DNA from: Cognaticolwellia beringensis
Lineage (GTDB): Bacteria; Pseudomonadota; Gammaproteobacteria; Enterobacterales; Alteromonadaceae
Reading direction: 5' to 3'
Length of the DNA: 64,000 bases
Assembly (NCBI RefSeq): GCF_002076895.1
Contig: NZ_CP020465.1
Location: 1,116,001 to 1,180,000, forward strand
The number at the start of each line of letters is the position of its first letter. Within the stretch, counting starts at the first letter, position 1. Below, piece by piece: positions 8,233 to 15,707 of this stretch. Below the pieces are notes generated by a model that made no database searches, was not told where the DNA came from, and saw only the letters and a list, made by a program, of their open reading frames with translations. Both the position numbers and the translations under genes were made by a program.

Positions 8233-9714
8233 GTGATTGAACAACAAAGTAAGCAGTCTTATATCTCAACTATTGATGATGATCTTAATGAAGATATTAG
8301 CCAACTAAGTGACGAAGCGTTCTTTTCAGGCGAAGCTGCGCCATTAGAGGAAAGACCCTGTAGCATAATAGAAGTTATTGAGAGATATGGAATTACACAC
8401 CCACTTCTCGATTTAGCGATAAAACAAGCTCACGATGCCCAGTTTCCACCATCAACAGCTATTTTAGTGGCCTTGACTTCATTCAGTGCCACCTTAGGTT
8501 TGAGTTATTGCACATCATATCCTGATGGCACAAGAATGCCTTTAGGGCTGTATTTTGTCGGGGAGCAACCGCCTAGTAGTGCAAAGTCGCGGGTACTGAA
8601 TTTTTTTAACGCACCAGTTCAGGAGGCTGTATCAAACCTGAATCAAAGCCGACTGAAACATAACAAAGAAGCAAGTGAATCAAAGCCATCTGAAAACGAC
8701 TTGCTCCCAATAATTAAAGTGTTGAGTGGGAATATTACACCAGAAGCCTTAGAGCAAAGACACTGTAATTCAAACGCAGGCTACTTTTCTCTAGCATCAG
8801 CAGAACAAGGGCTATTAAATACTTTTTTGGGCTTAACTCGCGGCAATGATCGCAGCAATGACAATGACCTATTATTGAAAGCCTTTAATGGCGAGTGGCA
8901 CAGTTCAGACAGGATAACTCGCTCTGGGTATAGCGGTATGGTACATGGTAATTTTCTTTGTATTGCTCAAGATGGATCGATCAATACGATTTTGAGCCAG
9001 ACACAATCAACAGGGATTGCAGAACGATTTATCTTATATGTTGAACCTAATATGTTAGGTGATCGAAACTTCACTTCTCATGAAACTATAACACTCGAAG
9101 AAGATGTTTATCTTTATGAAGAAGCCATAGCCAGAATTGTACGTCAAATAGACCAACTTCCAACTAAAGCTCCATCGTTAAAAGAGCTTACTGTATTGAA
9201 GCTAAATGTTCGTAGCTGGCTGGAGATTAGAAAATTCCGAGACTCTATGGAACCATTAATAGCTGATGGTGCAAAGTACTCACATAGCATAATGAGAGGT
9301 TTTATTGGTAAGCTAGACATACATGTAATGAAGTTATCCGCAACACTTCATGGTTCTTTTCATGCGCTTGATTCTAGTGATGGGAAAATACCTGAAACAA
9401 TTTCATTTCACTGGGTGAGCTTAGCTTTAAAGATATTTTATGTTTGTATTGAACGTGTTTATAAGTTGCTAAACGATATGAATATCATAGGTTTAACTGC
9501 GCAAGAAGAATCTGTACTTCAACTATTCCAAAGTAAAAACCGACCGTTAAACATGCGTGAAATCACTCAAAGCCGAATAAAGGTATGTCCATTTAAAAAT
9601 ATGAGCTCAAATAAAACTGAAGCAGTGAAGCATACTGTTGACGTTCTATTAATTAAAAATGAAATTCATCAAGTTAAGGACATAAGAAACGCTAAAGTTA
9701 AGTATAGCATCTAA
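8233..9714 (+). CDS. DUF3987 (YfjI-like) replication-associated protein
   Basis: A 493-residue protein of the DUF3987 family, which in prophages and satellites takes the place of the primase-helicase. The start is GTG at 8233 behind AAGGGG. A P-loop-like segment GEQPPSSAKSR at residues 110-120 keeps Lys-Ser but lacks the usual Gly residues of GxxGxGKS. Other parts: SAEQGLLNTFLG near residue 190 and a C-terminal winged-helix-like region from about 420. An array of TGAACCA repeats begins four bases after the stop, suggesting that this protein acts at an adjacent origin. Catalytic activity is uncertain. Confidence 0.75.
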   Translation: MIEQQSKQSYISTIDDDLNEDISQLSDEAFFSGEAAPLEERPCSIIEVIERYGITHPLLDLAIKQAHDAQFPPSTAILVALTSFSATLGLSYCTSYPDGTRMPLGLYFVGEQPPSSAKSRVLNFFNAPVQEAVSNLNQSRLKHNKEASESKPSENDLLPIIKVLSGNITPEALEQRHCNSNAGYFSLASAEQGLLNTFLGLTRGNDRSNDNDLLLKAFNGEWHSSDRITRSGYSGMVHGNFLCIAQDGSINTILSQTQSTGIAERFILYVEPNMLGDRNFTSHETITLEEDVYLYEEAIARIVRQIDQLPTKAPSLKELTVLKLNVRSWLEIRKFRDSMEPLIADGAKYSHSIMRGFIGKLDIHVMKLSATLHGSFHALDSSDGKIPETISFHWVSLALKIFYVCIERVYKLLNDMNIIGLTAQEESVLQLFQSKNRPLNMREITQSRIKVCPFKNMSSNKTEAVKHTVDVLLIKNEIHQVKDIRNAKVKYSI

Positions 9715-9717
9715 AAG

Positions 9718-9977
9718 TGAACCAGATTTATAGGATTGAACCAGAGTTAAACCTCATGGTGTGGTTCAGTTTAAGCTACGTCCTATATGGGCTTGACTAT
9801 GTTTGAACCAGATATCCATGCAACCCCTTTACATATATAAAAATATCAATAATTATATATATAAAAATAACACAGGGTATATATACGTATATCTGGTTCA
9901 TTATATATATATCCTATATAGAACGGGGCTTATATTGAACCAGATGATATGGTTCACTTGTGGTTCAATATGGTTCA
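9718..9977. repeat. Iteron-like array, putative replication origin of the satellite
   Basis: Nine copies of TGAACCA or its complement lie in 260 bases. Forward at 9718, 9737, 9804 and 9936; reverse at 9762, 9894, 9950, 9961 and 9971 (first bases of the heptamer). Sites at 9718, 9804, 9936 and, inverted, 9891-9900 share the longer TGAACCAGAT. The spaces hold long AT tracts (9828-9910). Repeats plus AT-rich DNA directly after the replication gene are the usual form of an iteron origin; function is inferred. Confidence 0.7.
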
Positions 9978-10322
9978 TAACGTAATGATTGTTTATATGA
10001 GTATATTTAGGCTTACTTTTATTTATGGGGGAGCAATAATTAGCAAAATCCACTCAAATTAAAGGAAGACCGGGATAGTGACCATTTAATAATCTCGTGA
10101 TCAATTAGCCCCCATGGCTAATTCTTCATTGTGCGCAAAGCGGAAATCAACTTAAAAATTTTTCCCATATCTTATCTAATAATCCCCAAGTTTTGATCTG
10201 AATTTAATATTTGTTGTTTCTAAAACTATGAAATTATGTGATATTAATTTCAATTGAAAATTATAGAATGGACTTCAGTTAGAAGTCTCTTTAATTAACG
10301 TTAGAATTTAAAGGACTATCAA
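9978..10322. other. Non-coding stretch after the iteron array, with one hairpin
   Basis: About 345 bases without a supported gene. AATTAGCC at 10103-10110 pairs with GGCTAATT at 10116-10123 around a 5-base loop; no T-run follows, so I read it as a structural element or binding site rather than a terminator. Confidence 0.45.
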
Positions 10323-10712
10323 ATGAAGAAAACTTGGATTTTAATGCTCTTAATATTTTTTGTTTTAGGTTTTTGGCTATTTGTACCGCCATATCAAAAA
10401 GATAAAATTATTGGAGTTTTTACCGCTGGCCAATCTGATCGTAAGTGTTTCAACTTCCACAAACAATACTACAAAGATCCTGAAACCGCGTATTTCGTCG
10501 ATAGTTATGTCTGGTCAAAAGAGAATGAGTTGAGTACAGGTACTAAATATCCGGATCCTGCTTTTGAAAAATACGACACTCTTATCCGTGTTGAAGTACA
10601 GGCGAAAAACGGTTTCGGAGCTTATATTAAGGAGTTTATTGAATGTCCTTTAATCGACGGAAAGTTCGATGACTATGAGGCTTTAATTCATCGTATAAAT
10701 AATTCAAAATGA
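10323..10712 (+). CDS. Hypothetical secreted or membrane-anchored small protein
   Basis: A 129-residue protein behind an AAAGGA ribosome site. Residues 4-22 form one hydrophobic segment after MKKT, a signal anchor or signal peptide, and the rest would lie in the periplasm. The mature part is charged with two Cys residues (about 41 and 105) that could form a disulphide. I do not recognise the family. It is satellite cargo, followed by an imperfect attC-like sequence, so it may have come in as an integron cassette gene. Confidence 0.6.
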   Translation: MKKTWILMLLIFFVLGFWLFVPPYQKDKIIGVFTAGQSDRKCFNFHKQYYKDPETAYFVDSYVWSKENELSTGTKYPDPAFEKYDTLIRVEVQAKNGFGAYIKEFIECPLIDGKFDDYEALIHRINNSK

Positions 10713-10815
10713 AATTATAAAAATGCGTTAAAGGCGGACACGCAAAAGTTGGCTTTTGTTCTTTTATCGGCATTTTAACCAACTATTTTGCAGCTTAAAG
10801 CGGAGATGTGTTTAG
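10713..10815 (+). repeat. Imperfect attC (VCR-like) sequence
   Basis: After the stop codon the sequence reads like a degenerate Vibrio-type cassette recombination site: TAAAAATGCGTTAAAGGCGG at the left, CAAAAGTTGG facing CCAACTATTTTG in the middle, and CAGCTTAAAGCGGAG at the right. The inverted arms are real; the core site GTTRRRY is not intact. Assignment as attC is tentative. Confidence 0.3.
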
Positions 10816-10847
10816 ATATTATCAATAAAGCTGGAGCTATAATTTAT

Positions 10848-11030
10848 ATGAAAGTATCAGAAATTATTTATCAATTAAAAAACTCAGCGTTTTGTGATTA
10901 TGAGATTTTTTATAGTCAAAACTCTATAGTGCCTAACGAATTAGCTAGAAGTGTTTTAAATGAGTTACGAGAAACAGCTCCTGAGCTAGTAAAAGAATTT
11001 TATAATAGAGTTTATTCTCATTTAGATTAA
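10848..11030 (+). CDS. Small hypothetical protein
   Basis: From the ATG at 10848 the protein has 60 residues (KVSEIIYQLKNSAF onward, ending YNRVYSHLD). The frame stays open back to a TTG at 10788, but that start lies in the attC-like sequence. GGAG is 11 bases upstream of the ATG, a loose spacing. No domain recognised, soluble, acidic. It is followed by another VCR-like stretch (TAAACAAATAC, then CAAGCGGGACTG near 11050), which fits a cassette-like origin. Expression is uncertain. Confidence 0.4.
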   Translation: MKVSEIIYQLKNSAFCDYEIFYSQNSIVPNELARSVLNELRETAPELVKEFYNRVYSHLD

Positions 11031-11246
11031 ACAAATACAAGTATTTCAAGCGGGACTGCCTATAGTTTGCTCTGTTTCGCTATACAATTTTGGCAAACAA
11101 ATATCTGCCCATTTATGGTTTTTGTGGTTCCGATGAAATTAAACCTCTATAAATAATTAGCCTATGATGATGGAGCTAAAACATTATTAGAAAATGGAAC
11201 AAGTTATCAAATGCACATCTAAAACAATTAATATAAGTAGGGGACT

Positions 11247-11498
11247 ATGGAATTATTTACTGGTGAATTTAGAGTGTTATATCCAATTGCTGTGGTGATT
11301 CTTTTTGTCTTTTCCTTAATAGGGTTACTAGGGCGTATAATTTTAATTCTATCGTTAAGTTGGCTTGGTTATCATACGATTGATAGTCTATGGGGTTTAA
11401 TTGGTTTAATAATGTGGGGGAGCATTGTGTGGCAACACAACCCAGGATGGTTTCCTCCTTTCAAAGAAATATTCTCTATTAATCAGAAAAATAATTAA
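11247..11498 (+). CDS. Small two-span membrane protein
   Basis: An 83-residue protein with a strong AGGGG ribosome site six bases before the ATG. Residues about 10-38 and 44-62 are hydrophobic and predicted to span the inner membrane, with a short charged C-terminal tail. I do not recognise the family. It is convergent with the portal gene of the capsid module. Small membrane proteins of this kind in satellites sometimes interfere with other phages, but nothing in the sequence proves this. Confidence 0.55.
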   Translation: MELFTGEFRVLYPIAVVILFVFSLIGLLGRIILILSLSWLGYHTIDSLWGLIGLIMWGSIVWQHNPGWFPPFKEIFSINQKNN

Positions 11499-11580
11499 GC
11501 CTAATAACATAAACTTGGTATATTCTTGTAGTTATATCTTACTTTTTAACGCTAAGACAGTTTAAGTGAAATTTGTAAAC

Positions 11581-12762
11581 TTAATCATTTGAAGAACTAG
11601 GTTTTTGATTCAACCAAGCCTGCGAATATTCATCACCACCAATACGAACAGGCATGTTTTCAGCTTTTCTAGCATCATTAGGTGACATAATGCCGTTACG
11701 AATAGCTACATCATAAGCTGCAAATCTTTCCTCGGTACTAGCCCTTAACAAGTCCTTAGTTTCAAATTCAATAAAGGTAATACCTTGTGTGTTTATTGCT
11801 ACAAGTCTGCTACTGAAAGCTTGCTGCAAGTTTGTAAGCCAAGGCCGTAAAGTCTGACTAAGAAACGAGCGTTGAGCTTCACTAAAATTACTGTACGTGC
11901 CATGAGATAGGTCTTGAAGTAACAAAGGGCTTAACTTAAACATACGAGCAATATCTGCAATGGTAAAAGCTCTGGACTCTAACCACTGTGCATCACTGTT
12001 AGTAATACTTAATGGCTTATATTTTAAGCCTTGTTCAAGAAATACAACTTCACCGCTTTTATCTACGCCCTGATATTTTTCTTTGAACTCTTGGCGAATA
12101 CGCTCGGCAGCTTTTGGATCTTTAAAGGCAGCCTCTGTCTCGAGCACACCCGATGGCATTGCACCTTTCTCGAAAAGTCGCGCCCCATGCAGTTGTTGGG
12201 CGATACCTAAACCGATAGTTTCACGCGCTATTTGAATGGGGCTTTTCCCCATAATGCCATCATCAGACATATACTTAATATGAATGATCTCTTCTTGATG
12301 AAATGTTGTGATTTTACCGGCATCGAGTGTTACTTGATAACCTAAACGCTTATTGGCTAATTTTTTCACGATGACACTATCAGGGTGCAACCAATGCAAA
12401 GCGGCCGGTATACCTGAACGATTATATTCAATCTGAGCAAAGCCATTGCCACGTAATAAAACAGCACGTAACAATGCTATTTTAAAGTCATAAGCTGTTT
12501 GGTACTCGTTAGGGCAAGTATTTAATAAAAGCTCGGCATGGTGATTTATATCGCGTTGTTTATCGCCATTTTGATCACGTTGGTAAACATGGATAGGTAA
12601 ACTAGCTATTGCCTCACTTATAGTTGAAACAGCACATAAAACGGCTGGTAATGATTGAGCATTTTCTGCGTTTACATGTTGTCCGCTACTTGTCAGCGTT
12701 CCAGTTGCTAAAAGCTGGTCGAGGGTTTTATTTCGTTCTTCTTTCTTTTTAAATGGCCACAT
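11581..12762 (-). CDS. HK97-family phage portal protein
   Basis: A 393-residue portal (TIGR01537/HK97 type), the ring at one capsid vertex through which DNA enters. Typical features: a conserved LPAVLCAVSTISEAIASLP helix near residues 38-57, LLLRGNGFAQIEY-like segment near 100 (LLRGNGFAQIEYN), LHPDSVIV, and the C-terminal FIEFETKDLLRAS followed by NGIMSPNDARKAE. Length is normal for the family, so it is not truncated. The start overlaps the protease stop by one base (TAATG). It is the last gene of a three-gene capsid operon; the connector and terminase genes expected next to it are absent. Confidence 0.93.
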   Translation of the reverse strand: MWPFKKKEERNKTLDQLLATGTLTSSGQHVNAENAQSLPAVLCAVSTISEAIASLPIHVYQRDQNGDKQRDINHHAELLLNTCPNEYQTAYDFKIALLRAVLLRGNGFAQIEYNRSGIPAALHWLHPDSVIVKKLANKRLGYQVTLDAGKITTFHQEEIIHIKYMSDDGIMGKSPIQIARETIGLGIAQQLHGARLFEKGAMPSGVLETEAAFKDPKAAERIRQEFKEKYQGVDKSGEVVFLEQGLKYKPLSITNSDAQWLESRAFTIADIARMFKLSPLLLQDLSHGTYSNFSEAQRSFLSQTLRPWLTNLQQAFSSRLVAINTQGITFIEFETKDLLRASTEERFAAYDVAIRNGIMSPNDARKAENMPVRIGGDEYSQAWLNQKPSSSND

Positions 12763-13298
12763 TAAAACAGCTCCATTAATTCGATTTCAGTGCGTAAATG
12801 TTGAATGGTTTTGAAGGTTGTTTTAGCAATATCTAAAGTTCGAGCATCAATTTTGTTTGCTGGATAAGCACCAACAGCGCAAACAGTGACTTCATAAAGT
12901 CGAGCTTTTAAAATAAACCGAGTTGGTGGTGTTGTGTCGTGATCCCATTCTTCGACATCAGCCACAAAACCAAAACTTAATGAGTCTAGATCGCCTCGTT
13001 TGACCTGCTCGTATAGATCAAGGTGCGCTTGTATCTTATTGCTTAAATGAATGGTTACTTCTAATTCTGTAGCGTTTTCTGATAGCTCGAGCGTGTTACT
13101 GGTGGTTTTTCCTAAAAGCAAATCATGGTTATGTTCAACTATTGCTTTGACTGGCTCACCACTGGCTAAGCTGTCACTAAAACTAGATGGCTTGATCACT
13201 TCGACAAAACCACCTAGATCACGACTAACAGAATTAAAAGCAACCATGCCGACAAGTTTCATGTTATCGGCTTTGATATTGGTTGCTCTAATCTCCAT
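12762..13298 (-). CDS. HK97-family prohead protease
   Basis: A 178-residue serine protease of the S78 (HK97 gp4-like) family that trims the capsid protein during head maturation. The catalytic His lies in VEHNHDLLLGKT (residues 54-65) and the Ser in LDSLSFGF (104-111); YPANKIDAR near residue 150 is also typical. It has a good AGGGG ribosome site and starts 9 bases after the capsid gene stop. Length and motifs indicate a complete protein. It should act on the N-terminal delta domain of the neighbouring capsid protein. Confidence 0.92.
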   Translation of the reverse strand: MEIRATNIKADNMKLVGMVAFNSVSRDLGGFVEVIKPSSFSDSLASGEPVKAIVEHNHDLLLGKTTSNTLELSENATELEVTIHLSNKIQAHLDLYEQVKRGDLDSLSFGFVADVEEWDHDTTPPTRFILKARLYEVTVCAVGAYPANKIDARTLDIAKTTFKTIQHLRTEIELMELF

Positions 13299-13307
13299 GA
13301 CTAACCC

Positions 13308-14459
13308 CTAAGCTGCTTTTTTCTTGAGGACAACTAGCGCTTTGCTGTCAGTAACACCACCACCAAAATACGCAGTATTATGAAGCTTAACGAAGCCTGG
13401 AGTTGTGATCATATCCTTAATCATTTTCGTACCAGAGGTATGAGAAACAACCGTATAACCACGGGCAATATCACCAAACAAAATTTCATCATCAGGCATT
13501 TGCTCGTCAATATGTACGGGTTTACCGAATAGCGTGTCAGGCTCGCCTGCGGTTACAGCTTCAAGGTAAATATAACGGCCTGTTGTATCTTTAATACCTT
13601 GTAAGGCATAGGCAGCATTATCATTCATAATGTATGAGGCGGCTTTGCGGTATGCTTTAGGTAATGCTTTTTTAAGTGCGCGAACATCATCAAGATCAAA
13701 CACGCCACTAGCAGCAGAAGTAATTTCTTTGATTTCACCGAAAGCAGGCGTTGCCGAACGGGTATAAGTTAAAATGCCTTTTGGTTGACCTGTACCAGTA
13801 CCAACGAATAGTGCTTTGTTTAGATCTTCGGCAAATTGTGCGCTAGTTTCACTTGCTAACCATTCTTCAATGTTAAAATCATTTTGATCTAAAATTTCGA
13901 TAGTAGCTTTTGGATAAGCGTATAAAGCATTAACCGCAATAGACACTTTATTCATTTTACTTGTAGCTGTTTCACTGCGAGTTTCGCTTTCAGCAGCCCA
14001 ACCAGATTGACCACCACCAACACTAACAATTTGCTCATAAGAACTTGAGCTGATTGTTTTAGGCGTGGCTAAGCCCATCAGCGTTACTTGATCACGCATT
14101 TGTACGGCAATTACTTTATCCAAGCTTGGCACAACAGCAAAACCACCATCAGCATTAACACCAACACTCAGCGAGCGAATATCACCTGTTTGCACAAAGG
14201 TACGCATTTCAGTATTACTTGGCTTATCGCTTGTGCGTTCTTCTGTGCTTTCACCAATAAGAGTGCGTTCTTCATCAGCTAACGCTTGTGCATGTTCAAT
14301 ATGGCTATTAATAGCGGTTAACTGAGAACGTAACTCAGTAAGTTGTGTATTTTCTTCGCCTGTCATTGAACGCTTTTCAGTTTCAACTTTTGACATAATT
14401 GAGTTTGCGCTTTTTACTAAAGAGGCTTTGTTTTGACGTAGTTCTAGTAATCGTTTCAT
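13308..14459 (-). CDS. HK97-fold major capsid protein
   Basis: A 383-residue capsid protein. Residues 1-65 form a charged coiled-coil scaffold (delta) domain, MKRLLELRQNKASL onward; the HK97 fold follows from about 100 (SVGVNADGGFAVVPS, then GWAAESETRSET and FVGTGTGQPKGILTY). I choose the ATG at 14459 because AGGTG lies 7 bases upstream; an in-frame ATG at 14519 adds an unlikely leader. It is the first gene of the capsid operon, so the order is capsid, protease, portal, the reverse of the usual phage head order. It reads against all other satellite genes, so it likely has its own promoter upstream. Confidence 0.93.
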   Translation of the reverse strand: MKRLLELRQNKASLVKSANSIMSKVETEKRSMTGEENTQLTELRSQLTAINSHIEHAQALADEERTLIGESTEERTSDKPSNTEMRTFVQTGDIRSLSVGVNADGGFAVVPSLDKVIAVQMRDQVTLMGLATPKTISSSSYEQIVSVGGGQSGWAAESETRSETATSKMNKVSIAVNALYAYPKATIEILDQNDFNIEEWLASETSAQFAEDLNKALFVGTGTGQPKGILTYTRSATPAFGEIKEITSAASGVFDLDDVRALKKALPKAYRKAASYIMNDNAAYALQGIKDTTGRYIYLEAVTAGEPDTLFGKPVHIDEQMPDDEILFGDIARGYTVVSHTSGTKMIKDMITTPGFVKLHNTAYFGGGVTDSKALVVLKKKAA

Positions 14460-14530
14460 TTTATTCACCTGTAATGAGTTAAATCGAATTAAATTCTGTT
14501 TACAGGTAGATTCTGGCATATTATTTGTCG

Positions 14531-14589
14531 CAAACCAAATAAAACACGGTCAAATGGCTTTTTATCAAATTTAATTCTGTCTTGGTTTG
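14531..14589. promoter_or_regulatory. Inverted repeat upstream of the capsid operon
   Basis: CAAACCAA at 14531-14538 and TTGGTTTG at 14582-14589 face each other across 43 bases upstream of the major capsid gene. This is a candidate operator for switching the capsid module. No partner protein can be named. Confidence 0.35.
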
Positions 14590-14688
14590 ATTTAACGATT
14601 TAAATACGCTATTTTTACAACTGAGGCTTTATTCACCTCAATCACTTTTTATTGTTAAGTTAATTGGTTTTATTTCTCTGAAAAAAGT

Positions 14689-14718
14689 AAGCCCCTTGCG
14701 ACCACCAAGGGGCTTTTT
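14689..14718 (+). terminator. Strong rho-independent terminator with no gene before it
   Basis: AAGCCCCTTG pairs perfectly with CAAGGGGCTT around CGACCAC and is followed by TTTTT on the plus strand. No plus-strand gene ends upstream of it; see the finding on a possible small RNA. Confidence 0.85.
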
Positions 14719-14779
14719 ATTGCTTGTTGTTAAATTTCCACTAAACTTAAGCTAATAAATAATTCAAGGATGAATGAAC

Positions 14780-14947
14780 ATGGAAAGCTTTATCCCTCCC
14801 AAAGTGCTTGTTCGCACATGGTTACAGTTGATCAAAACTGATGACTTACCCCCAGAACATAAAATTTTAATTGAAGAAAATCTAGAGAAAACATTTGGCT
14901 CTGTAGAGTTAGCTGAAATGTATGAGGATGATGTGAAAATTAAATAG
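14780..14947 (+). CDS. Small hypothetical protein, 55 residues
   Basis: ATG at 14780 with AAGGA nine bases upstream, stop TAG at 14945. The product begins MESFIPPKVLVRTWLQL and ends MYEDDVKIK. It is soluble, acidic, mostly helical by composition. I do not recognise it. The good ribosome site, terminator just before it and position ahead of the ankyrin gene suggest that it is a real cargo gene of the satellite. Confidence 0.5.
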   Translation: MESFIPPKVLVRTWLQLIKTDDLPPEHKILIEENLEKTFGSVELAEMYEDDVKIK

Positions 14948-15020
14948 TAAGTTGTTGAAATTAAATTTAATATTTACTAATCTTAAAGGTGCATTCAAAT
15001 TTAGAAAGGAATTTAAATAA

Positions 15021-15620
15021 ATGGAATCAATTAACGCTTTAAATAACAACGGAAACACACCATTAATGGAAGCTGCTGCAAGTGGCGATTTAAATGAAGT
15101 AAATAATTTACTTAACTTAGGGGCTGATCCTCATATTACTGATAACAGTGGCATGACTGCTAGAAGTAGAGCAAAAAATTTAGGTCATGATGAGGTTTTA
15201 GCAATTTTGGATAAGGTTATGGAGTCTACACCTCACATTAAAGTAGAGGAAAGTGTGGATATACCGTCAGAAGTAAATAACGATAATTCAGAAGTGAGTA
15301 GTAATAATCAAAAGATAAGCCAAAAGGATAAAAATATAGCGCAAGCTAAGATTGATCTTGAATCAATGAAAGAAAATATAGGCACGATTGGTATCTTAAG
15401 TTTCTTTATTTGGCTTTTACATATTGTGGCGCTTTTGGGAGCACAATTAACTTATGTCCCCTCATCTTACTCAACTTCGGTGAATCTTGAGCTGGAGTTT
15501 AACCTAGTTTTAACAATATCTGTGCTGTTTAGTTTTAGTATCTGTTTAATGTTATTGTCGATAGCTAAGTCGGTATCTATGACTGCTAAATACGCTATTT
15601 ATACAAGCCAATCAAAATAA
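15021..15620 (+). CDS. Ankyrin-repeat protein with two C-terminal membrane spans
   Basis: A 199-residue protein. Residues 8-65 contain two ankyrin repeats (NGNTPLMEAAASGDLNEV and SGMTARSRAKNLGHDEV types). A charged linker from about 70 to 115 leads to two hydrophobic segments at about 122-145 and 160-182, so the ankyrin part should face the cytoplasm from the inner membrane. The ribosome site AAAGGAA is good. It is the last gene before the right attachment site, a common place for cargo. A role in phage interference through membrane damage is possible but purely inferred. Confidence 0.7.
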   Translation: MESINALNNNGNTPLMEAAASGDLNEVNNLLNLGADPHITDNSGMTARSRAKNLGHDEVLAILDKVMESTPHIKVEESVDIPSEVNNDNSEVSSNNQKISQKDKNIAQAKIDLESMKENIGTIGILSFFIWLLHIVALLGAQLTYVPSSYSTSVNLELEFNLVLTISVLFSFSICLMLLSIAKSVSMTAKYAIYTSQSK

Positions 15621-15640
15621 GTAAACATTCTAAAGGTCAT

Positions 15641-15678
15641 AAAAAAGCCGTTGTGTACATAGGTGTGTACATAACGGC
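15641..15678 (-). terminator. Element-borne terminator for tRNA-Val, containing arm-type repeats
   Basis: Positions 15647-15660 pair with 15665-15678 over 14 bp (two G-T pairs) around a 4-base AGGT loop, and six T follow on the minus strand. Inside the stem lie TGTGTACA at 15652 and 15664, 12 bases apart, matching the pair at the left end of the element. One sequence may thus serve both as terminator for the rebuilt tRNA and as integrase arm sites. Confidence 0.75.
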
Positions 15679-15707
15679 CTTAAGTTAGTTACTACTAACT
15701 TCGAATT

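Noticed and set aside
9718..9977. CRISPR array
   Set aside because: The repeats are only 7-10 bases, occur in both orientations and are unevenly spaced, so they do not form a CRISPR.
9803..9985. 60-codon open frame in the iteron region
   Set aside because: Composition is Tyr/Ile/Asn-rich from AT-tract translation, and it overlaps five repeats; the frame is accidental.
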